In this document: piece by piece, positions 53,382 to 63,071 of the stretch
How the letters are laid out: every line of letters starts with the position of its first letter
Position numbering within the stretch: the first letter of the stretch is position 1
Source of the DNA: Verrucomicrobiota bacterium
GTDB taxonomy: Bacteria; Verrucomicrobiota; Verrucomicrobiia; Opitutales; Opitutaceae
Direction of reading: 5' to 3'
Assembly (NCBI GenBank): GCA_023428905.1
Contig: JAEYWP010000021.1
Span: forward strand, 49,826-113,825
DNA length: 64,000 bases
Translations under genes and position numbers: made by a program
Notes under the pieces: model-generated
What the model was told of the DNA's origin: nothing
Seen by the model: only the letters and a program-made list of their open reading frames with translations
The model's database searches: none

Positions 53382-53678
53382 AGCACCACGGCGCTGGTGT
53401 GGTGCGTCACGACCGGCTACTTCTGCTCACAGCCGGTAATTGGGGGCGCGACGGAGCCTCAGCACGCCCGAATGCCTGGGCACACGGAGGCGCGGAAAAG
53501 GTCGTCGACGGGCGAAAGTGATACGCGAAATCAGAGTCGGCCGCTGCGTGTAATCTGTCTTTGAGCGCGCGTGCCTTGTCCAACCGCCCGCGTGCGCCGC
53601 CCGCCCGGGGGTGCGGAAAATCCACCTTTCCTGCACTTCCTGCTTTTGGCCGGCCGACGTCTGGCCAAGCCTGCGGGG

Positions 53679-54299
53679 ATGCGCCTCGACCTCAGTTCGA
53701 TGAAGCCGCGCGATTCCTACGCGTGGCTCACCAGCACGATCTTCCCGCGCCCCATCGCGTGGGTTTCGACCATCTCGGCCGAAGGGAAGACCAACCTCGC
53801 TCCCTTCAGCTTTTTTCAGGGAGTGACGTCCCAACCGCCCTCGCTGCTTTTTGTCGCGGTGAACACCCGCGATGGTTCGCCGAAGGATACGGTTCGGAAC
53901 CTGGCGCTGGTGCCGGAGTTTGTCGTCAACGTGGTCCCGTATGCCCTCGCCGAGACGATGAACTCCACTGCCGCCATGCTGCCCTACGGCGAAAGCGAGT
54001 TTTCCGCCTTTCAGGTGGAGTCGGCGCCCTCCGAAACCGTGCGGCCGCCCAGGGTGGCAAAGTCGCCGGCGAGCTTTGAGTGTGTCGTCCACCAGATCGT
54101 GCCCGTGGGCCAGGGGCCGGCCGGCGCCAGCGTGGTGATCGGCTTGGTGAAATCGCTGCACATCGATGACGCCGTGCTCGGTGCCGACGGTTTGCCCGAT
54201 CCGGCCAAACTCGACCTCATTGGCCGCATGGGCGGCGAACTTTACGCGCGCACCACGGAGACGTTCACGATCGCACGCCCGGACCGAAAGAAAGCCTGA
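53679..54299 (+). CDS. Flavin-reductase-like FMN-binding split-barrel protein
   Basis: The product is 206 aa with the split-barrel signature FPRPIAWVSTISAEGKTNLAPFSFF (about 19-43), then SLLFVAV and FVVNVV. Proteins of this family bind FMN and reduce flavins or oxidise small substrates. The start at 53679 (MRLDLSSMKPRDSYAWL) matches family N-termini; 36 upstream residues do not. It lies 9 bp before the agarase-like gene. Confidence 0.88.
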   Translation: MRLDLSSMKPRDSYAWLTSTIFPRPIAWVSTISAEGKTNLAPFSFFQGVTSQPPSLLFVAVNTRDGSPKDTVRNLALVPEFVVNVVPYALAETMNSTAAMLPYGESEFSAFQVESAPSETVRPPRVAKSPASFECVVHQIVPVGQGPAGASVVIGLVKSLHIDDAVLGADGLPDPAKLDLIGRMGGELYARTTETFTIARPDRKKA

Positions 54300-54308
54300 C
54301 GCTGTCGG

Positions 54309-55640
54309 ATGCGCCCCGCCTCGCGAAAACCGCCGCCACCGCCAAGCTTGGAGGCGTTTCGTCCCGGCACCCTGGTCGGGCGGTCCGGTTTTTACCGGCT
54401 GGGGCAGACGCGTTCCGGGCAATGGTGGTGGCTCGACCCGCAAAACCGCCCGTTCTGGCTGCGCTCGGTCGCGGCGGTCAATCGCTCGGGCTGGTCGGAC
54501 GGGCGGTCCTCCCAGCCCGGGGCCTACAGTGCGGCGGTGGAGCGTTTGTATTCGGAAGACCCAGACTCCTTTGTGCGCAGCGCGCTCCAGCGGCTGCGCG
54601 GCTGGGGTTTCAACGGCCTGGGCGCCTGGGCCGCGGCCGAGTTCTACGAACGGGATTTCGGATACACGGAGCTGGTCGAGTTTCGCAAGGTGGGCCCGAG
54701 CTTCCACTCTGGCCGCGCGCTGCTGCCGGATGTCTTTGATCCAGCCTGGCGCGACGCGGCCGACGCGTGGGCCCGCCAGATCTGCGCCCCCCGGGCGTCG
54801 AGCCGCGACTTGATGGGCTATTTCACCGACCACGAACTCGGCTGGGCCCAGCCTGCGCCGCCCGACACCGACGGTATCGTGCCGGTGGATGCGAGGGCGG
54901 AGGAGCCTTCGCTCTTGCAGATCTGCCTGAGTCTCGAGCCGGGGTACCGTGCCTACCATGCCGCCTGGGAGTTTGTCCTCGCGCCACGTCAGGGTTCGCT
55001 GGCCCGCCTGGCGGCGGACTGGGGGCTCGACGGACCGCACCGCGAGACGGTGCGACAGCTGACCCAAGCGGAGCGTGCGCTGGTTTCGCCCGCCTACCGG
55101 GAGGACCAGCGCCAGTTCACCCGCGAATTTGCCCGGCGGTATTTCTCCACCTGTGCGTCATTGATACGGCACTACGACCCGAACCATCTGATCCTGGGGT
55201 GCCGCTTCGCCCAGTTCCCGGGCGCGGCCGTGCTTAAGGAATGCGCCGAACCGCATGTCGATGTGGTCTCGATCCGGCCCGGCCGCGAAGCCTGGGAGCG
55301 GATGGTACAGGCCTGCGCCGGGGTGAACGGCCGCCCCGTTCTCCTCACCGGGGTGACGTGGTCGGATCCGACCTTTGCACGCATGCCCCTGCGCCGGGAG
55401 GTGCGCCGCCTGACCTCGGTGGAGCGCATGCTGATGAAGGGGCGCATCCACCTGGAGCAACTCGCGGGACAGCGTTTTGCCGTCGGTTACGAATGGTCGG
55501 CCTGGGCCGATGCCGAGGACGACGAGCCGCCCTTTGGCCGGGGCCTTGTCCGGGTGAACGATCGTGAGGCACGCGAGCACACGGAACTGCTCGCCGACTT
55601 GAATGGACGGGCGGAGCGTCTGCGGGCGAAGTCCCGGTGA
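54309..55640 (+). CDS. Agarase-like TIM-barrel (clan GH-A type) glycosidase
   Basis: The product is 443 aa. WWWLDPQNRPFWLRSVAAVN resembles the N-terminal strand of agarases and related barrels. GYFTDHELGWA may carry the acid/base glutamate, and LIRHYDPNHLILGCRFA and FAVGYEWSAWADAE (second acidic pair) lie where clan GH-A nucleophile strands sit. No signal peptide is visible. The CAZy family and substrate are not settled. It starts 9 bp after the flavin-reductase-like gene, but a functional link is not evident. Confidence 0.65.
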   Translation: MRPASRKPPPPPSLEAFRPGTLVGRSGFYRLGQTRSGQWWWLDPQNRPFWLRSVAAVNRSGWSDGRSSQPGAYSAAVERLYSEDPDSFVRSALQRLRGWGFNGLGAWAAAEFYERDFGYTELVEFRKVGPSFHSGRALLPDVFDPAWRDAADAWARQICAPRASSRDLMGYFTDHELGWAQPAPPDTDGIVPVDARAEEPSLLQICLSLEPGYRAYHAAWEFVLAPRQGSLARLAADWGLDGPHRETVRQLTQAERALVSPAYREDQRQFTREFARRYFSTCASLIRHYDPNHLILGCRFAQFPGAAVLKECAEPHVDVVSIRPGREAWERMVQACAGVNGRPVLLTGVTWSDPTFARMPLRREVRRLTSVERMLMKGRIHLEQLAGQRFAVGYEWSAWADAEDDEPPFGRGLVRVNDREAREHTELLADLNGRAERLRAKSR

Positions 55641-55659
55641 CGAAGGACTGACGGAAGCC

Positions 55660-57666
55660 TTAACTCGCGGGTGGCTTTGGCAGGAGTTTCGCCACCACCA
55701 GGAGAAGGACGGCGACGGCGGCGGCCAGTGCGCTCCAGAGGATCCACCCTTGCGTCATCAAGGCGCCGCGTGGCGCCTCCGTCTCCACGGTCGGAGCCAG
55801 GGTGGCGCGGTGGTGCTCGCTGCGGACCAGCAGTGGCGCCATCAGGCCGAGGTCATACCGCGGCGCCGTGGCGCGGGTATTTCCGACCAGGAGCGTAACT
55901 GGCTCCGGTGTCGCCACGGGAAAGAGTAGATGGGTGGCGGGATACGTCACCCGCACTCCGCTCAGATCGAGGGGAGGGTTTCCGCCGTTGTCGGTCTCGA
56001 TCACGAGCGTGTCCCCGCGGGGCCGGTCGAGCGTCAGGGTCAGGGTCGCCGGACCCGACTGGGACGGCGTTCGGCGCCAGGCACCCGACGCGAGGAGATG
56101 GTGTTGCTCGACCCCGTTGCGGTCGGCCCATCGGTCATAAACCTGGACATGTCGTTCGAAAAGCGGACTGGTGCTCTCGAGGGTGACGCCGGCGATGGTG
56201 GCGGCACGTGCCGGCAGGGTCACGCGCCAGCGGCTGACGGTGGGATGCTTGGGCTCGGACTCGGGAACGAAGGGAAGTGCGAGTTGCCGGTGGACGCCGC
56301 TGCGTTCCACCACATACGGGATCTGGCGGTCTCCGCGGACGAGGCGCAGATCCTGAAGGGTGGTGCCGGCCGAGGATAGGGCGGGCAGGTCCAGTTCGAG
56401 GCGTTGCACACCGGGAGACGTGATCTCGACCGCGCGTCGGGTGGACCACTGCGAGGGGTCGAGGGCGGCGCCCACGAGGGAAAGGCTGGCGAGCGGGTCC
56501 GCACGGACGAATCCGGGATGCTCCTGCAGGGCGCCGCGGCGGGGCGATGCGACCGGCAGATCGTAGAGGGTCTCCGCTCGGGCGGCGATGTCGTACTGGG
56601 GCTCTGAGGCATCCGGATTGCCACTGAGAAAACGGTATTTGCCTGGAGCGGAGGCGTGAAAGACCGCCTGTACCACGCGATGGATCACGGCGACCTCCCG
56701 GACCGGCAGCGCCGGGCTATCCCCATTGTGGATACGAAGGACGAGTGTGCGCCCGGGAATATCGTGTCGCACGGAGAGGGTGGTTTTCTCCGTCGCCGGC
56801 GCACCGTCGCTGGTGGGCGGCACCCGGGCGATCAGGTCGGACGCGAGGGTGGCGAGTTCCACCTCGTCATCCCGCACCGTGTGTTGGGCGGCGTCGACGC
56901 GCCGGGTGAAGAAGGGTGCGTCCGTGGCCAGGGTGACTGCTTCGAGGCCGAGGTTGGCCGCGGGCAGGGCGAGGGTGAGCAGGGTATGGCCGGCAAAGGA
57001 ATCCGTTGTCTCGATACGCGCGGGGAGGCGTTCGAGGGTGACCCGGTCGCGACCCGGTGCGCGCACTCGCACACCACTGAGGATCAGCGGCGCCTCTCGG
57101 CGATCGTCGAGGGTGAGGCGGAGGCGCAGGATCGGCTGGGGGCGCAGCGGAATGACGGTTTGCTGGACGCCGGCGCGGCGATACACCGGAGTGTCTCCTG
57201 CCCAGGTCTCCCAGCGTGAACCGTCGGCGGAGGCCTCGACCTGCACCGGCTTGAGGAAGTCCGCGCTGGCGGTGAGCAACTCCACCGCCTCCCAGGCACG
57301 CGGGTGGGTGAATTCCATGGTGACCACGGTGGTTTCACCGCGCAGCGCGACCTCATGGGAATACGGCGTTTCCCAGGCGGCAGGGCGCTGGCTGCCGCGG
57401 AGGAGGGCGAACGGCAGTTCCGTCCCGGCCGCGTCGACCAGGCGCAGGTCGCGCTGGCCCGGCTCGGTCCGGTCGAGCGTCTCGAGCGGCACGGCGACGC
57501 GGGTGAGCCCCGCCTCCGCCACCTCGAACTCCTGGGCGAAGCGCCACCGTGCGGTGTCGACGGCGGCGTGTGTCCGGGTCGCGGCGCCGGCGATGGCGCA
57601 GACGAGGCTGAGGACGGTGTGCGCGGCGTGGCTACGCAGAGGGCGGGGGAGGCGGAGCTTTGTCAT
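55660..57666 (-). CDS. DUF3999-family membrane-anchored protein
   Basis: The product is 668 aa with an N-terminal signal segment (about 10-35), two large beta-rich lobes, and a C-terminal membrane helix (about 638-660, ILWSALAAAVAVLLLVVAKLL). DUF3999 is an uncharacterised family often encoded beside DUF2339, as here. The ATG at 57666 overlaps the upstream DUF2339 gene by 35 bp, implying coupled translation. Function is unknown; an envelope role is likely. Confidence 0.82.
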   Translation of the reverse strand: MTKLRLPRPLRSHAAHTVLSLVCAIAGAATRTHAAVDTARWRFAQEFEVAEAGLTRVAVPLETLDRTEPGQRDLRLVDAAGTELPFALLRGSQRPAAWETPYSHEVALRGETTVVTMEFTHPRAWEAVELLTASADFLKPVQVEASADGSRWETWAGDTPVYRRAGVQQTVIPLRPQPILRLRLTLDDRREAPLILSGVRVRAPGRDRVTLERLPARIETTDSFAGHTLLTLALPAANLGLEAVTLATDAPFFTRRVDAAQHTVRDDEVELATLASDLIARVPPTSDGAPATEKTTLSVRHDIPGRTLVLRIHNGDSPALPVREVAVIHRVVQAVFHASAPGKYRFLSGNPDASEPQYDIAARAETLYDLPVASPRRGALQEHPGFVRADPLASLSLVGAALDPSQWSTRRAVEITSPGVQRLELDLPALSSAGTTLQDLRLVRGDRQIPYVVERSGVHRQLALPFVPESEPKHPTVSRWRVTLPARAATIAGVTLESTSPLFERHVQVYDRWADRNGVEQHHLLASGAWRRTPSQSGPATLTLTLDRPRGDTLVIETDNGGNPPLDLSGVRVTYPATHLLFPVATPEPVTLLVGNTRATAPRYDLGLMAPLLVRSEHHRATLAPTVETEAPRGALMTQGWILWSALAAAVAVLLLVVAKLLPKPPAS

Positions 57667-60600
57667 CCGGAGGAACGAACCGTTGGTAGAGGAAGGAGGT
57701 GAGGATCGCGATGATCGCCACGCCGAACAGGGCGCCAATCTTGTGCAGCGTGCCGAGGGAGGCCAGGTCGTGGAAAAAGAGCTTGGCGAGCGCGACGGCC
57801 AGCAGGCCGACGGCGGCGTAGCGGGGGCCGCGCTGTTTCTTCCAGATGCCCACCACGAGGAGGGCCAGGGCGTAGAGCGCCCACCCGATGGTGTAGGACA
57901 TGTCGCGCGCGAAGTTGCCCGAGAAGTCGAAGGTGAGGCGGTCGTAGGGCTCGGCGAAATAGTCGGCGATCTCAATGTTGAGAAGGAGGAAGAGGAGGAT
58001 CCCGGCCAGGGCGGAGAGCCAGGCCCGTGCATTCAGGCCCAGCACGCGTTCCCGCGGCGGTGCCAGGAGGCGGGCGCCGGCGAGGAGGCAGAGGGCGGTG
58101 ACGCCGTAGGTGTAGAGGTAGGTGTTGAAGATCCGCGCGTCACCGCCGTGTTGATACGCAAGGACGGCGGGGTTGAAGGCCAGGCGGACGAAGGCGACCG
58201 CCAGGAGCAGCACGCCGGCGATCGGCAGGCCGCGGTGCGGCACCCGGTGGAAGAGCCAGAGCAGCGCCGCGCCCTCCAGGGCCCAGGCCAGGGTCAGCCA
58301 CTGGCGATCGAACTGGAGGGGGAAGATCAGGGTGATAAAGAGCAGCGCCACGCCGCCATAGAGGGCCAGGCGCCCGAGGCGACGCGGACTGCCGGCCGGC
58401 TCCCCGCGGAGGGTGGCTACGAGGGCGCCAAGGGCGGGCAGTGCGAGCAGCGCGGGCACCAGACCAGGGATTGCGGCGGGCCAGCCCAGGCGGACCGCGC
58501 TGTGGATCAGTGGAAAAAAAGCCGGCAGCGCGAGGGCGGAAGCGAGCCAGGTCAACCGCTCCCCGGCAAAGGTCGCGCGGTACACAAACGGGAAGACCAG
58601 GAACAGCAGCCCGTATCCAAGATACCACGCCAGGGCGCCGGCGGCAGATGCTTCCGTGGACTGCCAGTTATGCCAGGTGTAGGCGACGGCGAGAACGCCG
58701 GCGAGGGCGCAAAGGGCGAGGGCTCCCCGCTGAAGCAGGCGGGCCAGGCCGAGGGCGAGGGCGGTGAGCAGCAGGGCGAGACCGAGGATGCTGTGCGGGG
58801 TCGGCAGGGGCAGCCGCGAGGTGGCCATCACCAGCAGGACAAAGGGCAGCAGGGAGGAGAGAACCGGCAGCTGCTGGCGGAGCCGATCCTGGGGGGCGCT
58901 GGCGGCATCCGCGCCGCCGAAACGCCGCACAAGGGCCAGGCCCACCACAAAGAACGCCACCGCGAAGCCGGCGATGACGAGCAGCAGGACGCTGCCCGAG
59001 TCTCCGGCCGGGAGGCGGAAGAGGGCCTGAGCCGCCGCGATCAGGGTGAGGATGAAGACGGCGATGACGGCGAGGATGGAGGCCGAGAACCAAGCCAGGA
59101 CGATGGCGATGAGGTCAATCAGCAGGATTGCCGGCCAGATTGCCAAGGTGGCGTGGCCGGAGTTGAGCACCGGCCCGAGGACGAGGAGGAGGGCGAGCGG
59201 GGCGAACGCCTGACTTCCATTGCCCACCTCCGCGTCCGGGTGGAGTCGCTGGAGGAGGAGGGGGAAGGCGGAGTGCAGGGCCGCAAAGGCCAGGTAGGCT
59301 CCCAGCGCCCAGCTGAGGAGGTCGGCGTTGAGGCGCGCGAACGTCCACGCCGCGAGCAGGAAAAACACCGCCATGCCGGCGAGTGCGTGCAACCGCGCGG
59401 TGCGCGGGTCGAGCAACACCAGGCCGAGCACGACCAGGTCGGCGAGAAAGACAAACGCCAGCCAGCGGGCCGGCTGGAGCCCGACGGGAGACTGCGCGCC
59501 CAGATAGGCGGCGAAGCCAAAGGAGAGCAGGACCATGCCGGCGACCGCCAGGCCGAGCAAACCGTCGCCCTGGCCGCGCCGACGCGCCAGGGCGAAGACG
59601 GCAAGGTAGAAGACGTCGAAGCCGAGCGACACCGCCATCAACACGGGAGTGTTCGCAGCGTAAGGGAATTTCAAGTACCAGCCCAGCAGCATCAGGCCAG
59701 TCCCGAGGGCGGAGAGCGGGACGAGGTAATGCCAGCGCCGATGCAGGGCGACCGCGGCCAGGCCGAGGTCGAGCAGGGTAACGTAGGCAAAGAGCGGCAG
59801 GGGCGCATCCTGCCCGGTGGAGAGCAGAAGCGGAGTGAGAAATCCGCCCAGCATGCCGAGGAGTGCGACAACCTGGGCCTCCAGCCGCACGGCGAGAAGG
59901 AAGGCCGCCGCGGTGATCAGGGCCATCAGGCCGAAGGTCGGGACGACCCCGAAGAAGGCGAAGTGGTAGATCGACCGACACGCAAAGGTCACGGCGTAGA
60001 GGGTGACAATGCCGGTGGCGCAGAGGGTCTGGGCGGTTACGGCGTAACGTCTGCGGGAGAGCATGACACCGCCGCCGACGAGGCTGGCGCCCAGGAGGAA
60101 GCCCAGCGCCACCCGGACCTCGGGGGGGATCCAGCCCTGCTCGATCGAGTGTTTGACAAAGAAAACCGCGCCGAGAAACAGGGCGAAGCCGCCCAGCCAG
60201 GCGAAGAGTTTCACCCCCATGAACTGCTCCAGGTTGAGCGACCGGTGCGGCGGCGGAGGAATAGCCGGCGCGCGGGTGGGTACGGGGAGCGGGGGTGCTG
60301 CCGCAGGCTCCTTGGCCGTGCGTGCGGGAGACGTGGCCCCGGCGGCGGCTGCGGGCGACACGGCGATGGGCAACGGCGGCGGGAGAAGGTCGGGTGGCAC
60401 CGGCGTGGTGGGCAGGGGCGGTGTTTCGGGTGCGGCCGAGGCCGGCGGCGGGGGAGCGGGGGGGAGCGGTTGCCCGGCATAGGCGGGCGAAGGGACGGGC
60501 GGCACCACCGCGGTCGGAGGCGCCGGGGAGGTGGCGGAGGCCGCGGCTGCGGCGAGGGGCCCGCCGGCCGCGGGTGCCTGGGTCCGTCGACGCAATTCGT

Positions 60601-60736
60601 CCTGCAGGTCCTTCAGTCGAGCGCGCAGATCGTCGAGGTCCTGGCTGTTGCTCCGGATCCGGACAAACGCCCAGATCGGGAAAACCACGAGGGCGGCGAA
60701 GAGGAAGAGGAGAACAAAAACGACAAGTGCTTCCAT
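57632..60736 (-). CDS. DUF2339-family large multi-pass membrane protein
   Basis: The product is 1034 aa. The N-terminal helix (5-22) is followed by a coiled segment (DLDDLRARLKDLQDELRRR, about 30-49) and a Pro/Ala-rich linker to about 165. Some 26 or more hydrophobic helices fill the rest. LEQFMGVKLFAWLGGFALFLGAVFFVK (about 167-193) is the DUF2339 opening. The function is unknown. A long reading frame on the opposite strand across this gene is compositional and not real. Confidence 0.87.
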   Translation of the reverse strand: MEALVVFVLLFLFAALVVFPIWAFVRIRSNSQDLDDLRARLKDLQDELRRRTQAPAAGGPLAAAAASATSPAPPTAVVPPVPSPAYAGQPLPPAPPPPASAAPETPPLPTTPVPPDLLPPPLPIAVSPAAAAGATSPARTAKEPAAAPPLPVPTRAPAIPPPPHRSLNLEQFMGVKLFAWLGGFALFLGAVFFVKHSIEQGWIPPEVRVALGFLLGASLVGGGVMLSRRRYAVTAQTLCATGIVTLYAVTFACRSIYHFAFFGVVPTFGLMALITAAAFLLAVRLEAQVVALLGMLGGFLTPLLLSTGQDAPLPLFAYVTLLDLGLAAVALHRRWHYLVPLSALGTGLMLLGWYLKFPYAANTPVLMAVSLGFDVFYLAVFALARRRGQGDGLLGLAVAGMVLLSFGFAAYLGAQSPVGLQPARWLAFVFLADLVVLGLVLLDPRTARLHALAGMAVFFLLAAWTFARLNADLLSWALGAYLAFAALHSAFPLLLQRLHPDAEVGNGSQAFAPLALLLVLGPVLNSGHATLAIWPAILLIDLIAIVLAWFSASILAVIAVFILTLIAAAQALFRLPAGDSGSVLLLVIAGFAVAFFVVGLALVRRFGGADAASAPQDRLRQQLPVLSSLLPFVLLVMATSRLPLPTPHSILGLALLLTALALGLARLLQRGALALCALAGVLAVAYTWHNWQSTEASAAGALAWYLGYGLLFLVFPFVYRATFAGERLTWLASALALPAFFPLIHSAVRLGWPAAIPGLVPALLALPALGALVATLRGEPAGSPRRLGRLALYGGVALLFITLIFPLQFDRQWLTLAWALEGAALLWLFHRVPHRGLPIAGVLLLAVAFVRLAFNPAVLAYQHGGDARIFNTYLYTYGVTALCLLAGARLLAPPRERVLGLNARAWLSALAGILLFLLLNIEIADYFAEPYDRLTFDFSGNFARDMSYTIGWALYALALLVVGIWKKQRGPRYAAVGLLAVALAKLFFHDLASLGTLHKIGALFGVAIIAILTSFLYQRFVPPDDKAPPPPPSA

Positions 60737-60875
60737 GGGGGGAATGGCCCGCCTGGATACGCACACTCCGGCACGACGGGTCGTTGCTTCGGCGTGATGC
60801 CACCGACCGCACGCGGAGGCAAGGGGGCAAAAAGAGGTTGGCGTTCGCACAGGGGCTCGGGTTGCCTCCGGGGCC

Positions 60876-61418
60876 GTGCGCGCCTCCGACCTGATCAAAT
60901 CCAAAATCCGCACTGTCCGTGACTGGCCCAAGCCCGGGGTGAATTTCCGGGACGTGACCACGCTCTTTCATGAGCCCGAGGCGTTCCGGCTGTTGATCGA
61001 CACCTTCGCGGAGGATTGCGCCGCCCTGCAGATCGACATCATTGCGGCGGTCGACGCGCGCGGGTTCATCCTTGGCGGCGCCCTGGCCTACGCCCTGAAC
61101 AAGCCCTTCGCACTCGTGCGGAAGAAGGGGAAACTGCCGTACAAGACGGTTTCGGAAGACTACCATCTCGAATACGGCAGCGCCGCGGTCGAGATCCACG
61201 CCGATGCCTGCAAACCCGGTGACCGTATCCTGATTGTGGATGACCTGATCGCCACCGGCGGCACCCTCTTGGCCGCGACCAAGCTTTTCCGGGTCCTTCA
61301 GGGAGAGGTCGTGGGCGTGGCCGCGATCATCGACCTGCCGGAACTCGGTGGATCGAAACGCCTCCTGGAAGCGGGTCTGCGGGTCCATGCGGTCTGTTCG
61401 TTTTCGGAGTCGGAATGA
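60876..61418 (+). CDS. apt: Adenine phosphoribosyltransferase
   Basis: The product is 180 aa. It shows KSKIRTVRDWPKPGVNFRDVTTL, AVDARGFILG, and the PRPP-binding loop ILIVDDLIATGGTL (about 118-131). It converts adenine and PRPP to AMP. Start is GTG at 60876, the earliest position that keeps the conserved N-terminus. It diverges from the DUF2339 gene with 139 bp between. Confidence 0.93.
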   Translation: MRASDLIKSKIRTVRDWPKPGVNFRDVTTLFHEPEAFRLLIDTFAEDCAALQIDIIAAVDARGFILGGALAYALNKPFALVRKKGKLPYKTVSEDYHLEYGSAAVEIHADACKPGDRILIVDDLIATGGTLLAATKLFRVLQGEVVGVAAIIDLPELGGSKRLLEAGLRVHAVCSFSESE

Positions 61419-61432
61419 AACGCATTTCACAT

Positions 61433-61453
61433 GCCGCCGGCGTTGCTGGCGGC
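61433..61453 (+). terminator. Possible weak terminator after apt
   Basis: A 9-bp stem with one G-T pair (GCCGCCGGC/GCTGGCGGC) and a GTT loop lies 14 bp after the apt stop. The downstream bases TCCTCC are poor in T, so function is uncertain. Confidence 0.35.
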
Positions 61454-61483
61454 TCCTCCTGAACCTCACAAGGCCCGGTCTCC

Positions 61484-62449
61484 ATGGTCATCTGGTCGAA
61501 TGCCAGCTTCAGCGAGCCCGCGACCGCACTCCTGCGGGAGGGCCTCCGTGGGCATCAGTGGGTGGTATCGGCGCAGGCTTCCGCCTCAGTGCTGCAGGCC
61601 GGGCGGGAGGATCCTGCACTCGACGCTGCGGAGATCGCGTTTGGCCAGCCCGATTCTGCCCAGGTGATGCGGCTGCGCGGGCTGAGGTGGGTGGAGGTGA
61701 CCACGGCAGGCTACACCCGTTACGATACCCCTGAGTTTCAGGACGCCCTGCGGGCGCGTGGGGCGGCGTTCACCAATGCGTCCAGCGTGTTCGCCGATCC
61801 GTGCGCGCAGCACGCGCTCGCCATGATGCTCGCGCTCGGGCGACAGCTGCTGCCGTCGTATCAGGACCAGCGCACCGATCAGTCCTGGCACTACACGGAG
61901 CGGCGCTACCATTCGCGGCTCCTCACGGGCGGCACCGTCCTGATGCTCGGATACGGGGCGATCGGGCGACGTCTGGCCGAACTCCTGGCTCCGTTTGGGA
62001 TGAAGCTCTTTGCGGTGCGGCGCCGGGCCTACAGCGAAAGCGGCGTGCACATCATCTCGGAGGAGCGACTCAGCTCGGTGATCGCGCAGGCGGACCACGT
62101 CGTGAATCTTCTTCCGGACAATGCTTCCACCCGGAACTACGTGAACGCCCGCCGGCTCGGCTGGTGCAAGCGCGGCGCGATTTTCTACAACGTGGGCCGC
62201 GGCACCACCGTCGATCAGCCGGCGCTGGTGGACGCCCTGGAGAACGGCCGACTGGGCGCGGCCTACCTGGATGTCACGGATCCGGAGCCGCTGCCCCCCG
62301 GGCACCCGCTCTGGACTGCGAAAAATTGCTTTATCACGCCGCACACTGCGGGAGGAAGGCGGGATCAGGACGAGGCGCTGGTGCGGCACTTCCTGCGGAA
62401 CCTGGCGGCGTTCGAGAGTGGTGAGACGCTGGTGGACCGGGTGGTGTGA
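61484..62449 (+). CDS. D-isomer-specific 2-hydroxyacid dehydrogenase
   Basis: The product is 321 aa. The NAD-binding motif GYGAIGRRLAELLA (156-169) lies in the middle. Catalytic residues can be placed: R239 (NVGRGTTVD), E268 (DPEPLPPGHPLW) and H287 (TPHTAG). The family reduces 2-keto acids or oxidises hydroxyacids such as glyoxylate, phosphoglycerate or lactate. The substrate cannot be chosen from sequence. It follows apt by 65 bp. Confidence 0.9.
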   Translation: MVIWSNASFSEPATALLREGLRGHQWVVSAQASASVLQAGREDPALDAAEIAFGQPDSAQVMRLRGLRWVEVTTAGYTRYDTPEFQDALRARGAAFTNASSVFADPCAQHALAMMLALGRQLLPSYQDQRTDQSWHYTERRYHSRLLTGGTVLMLGYGAIGRRLAELLAPFGMKLFAVRRRAYSESGVHIISEERLSSVIAQADHVVNLLPDNASTRNYVNARRLGWCKRGAIFYNVGRGTTVDQPALVDALENGRLGAAYLDVTDPEPLPPGHPLWTAKNCFITPHTAGGRRDQDEALVRHFLRNLAAFESGETLVDRVV

Positions 62450-62568
62450 TACGCGGGGGGGCGAAGGCGGGCGGGAGGGGTCGCTCGGCCCGGAGCGCGC
62501 AGGTCGGTGGACGTGTTGCTCCCACAGCCTTGCCTCGGCGGGCGCGGTGGCGGACGCTCCGGGCTCGC

Positions 62569-62892
62569 ATGTACGATTTTCCTCTCACCGGCGCACAAAA
62601 GACCTACCTCCGCGGCCTGGGCCAGACCCTCGAACCCGCGCTGAAAGTGGGCAAGGGTGGGCTGACACCGCAGTTCTACACGGAGCTGCAGCGTGTGCTG
62701 AACCAGGACGAGCTGGTGAAGCTGCGTTTTCTTGGCGCCGATCGCACGGAGCGGGCCGCGTTCTGCGAGGAGATCGCGGACCAGGGCCGTTGTGTCTGTG
62801 TGGGCGCGGTGGGTCACACGGCGCTGTTTTTCCGCCGGCAGCGCGATCCTGAAAAACAGTCGATCACACTGCCGGAGCGCGGCTCGGAATAG
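62569..62892 (+). CDS. yhbY: YhbY/CRM-domain RNA-binding protein
   Basis: The product is 107 aa. LTGAQKTYLRGLGQTLEPALKVGKGGLT carries the CRM features, including the GKGG loop, and YTELQRVLNQDELVKLRF continues the fold. Relatives bind pre-50S ribosomal particles. The ATG at 62569 removes 41 upstream residues of low complexity. Confidence 0.88.
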   Translation: MYDFPLTGAQKTYLRGLGQTLEPALKVGKGGLTPQFYTELQRVLNQDELVKLRFLGADRTERAAFCEEIADQGRCVCVGAVGHTALFFRRQRDPEKQSITLPERGSE

Positions 62893-62911
62893 GCGGGGGC
62901 CTGCGGCCGAC

Positions 62912-62946
62912 GCGGCGTGGGGGGGCACGCCGCCTACATCCGGAAG
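62912..62946. repeat. Family-2 palindromic repeat
   Basis: GCGGCGTGGGGGGGCACGCC followed by GCCTACATCCGGAAG matches the repeats at 25485-25520 and, more loosely, 9363-9391. It lies in the 179-bp gap between yhbY and the pseudouridine synthase, with stops on both sides. Confidence 0.55.
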
Positions 62947-63071
62947 GCGGCTGGCAACAACCCCACAGGGTCCGACGGAAATCGAACGGCAGGGCGCGCG
63001 CCGCCTGCCTGCGGGTGCCCAGAGGCCCTACTTGAAGGCGGAGTGCCCTCAACCCCGCACCTGCGACCCTG

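Noticed and set aside
56726..60922. 1398-residue plus-strand reading frame opposite DUF3999/DUF2339
   Set aside because: It is rich in Arg/Glu/Gly with no motif and lies wholly opposite two supported membrane proteins; codon bias on the other strand explains it.
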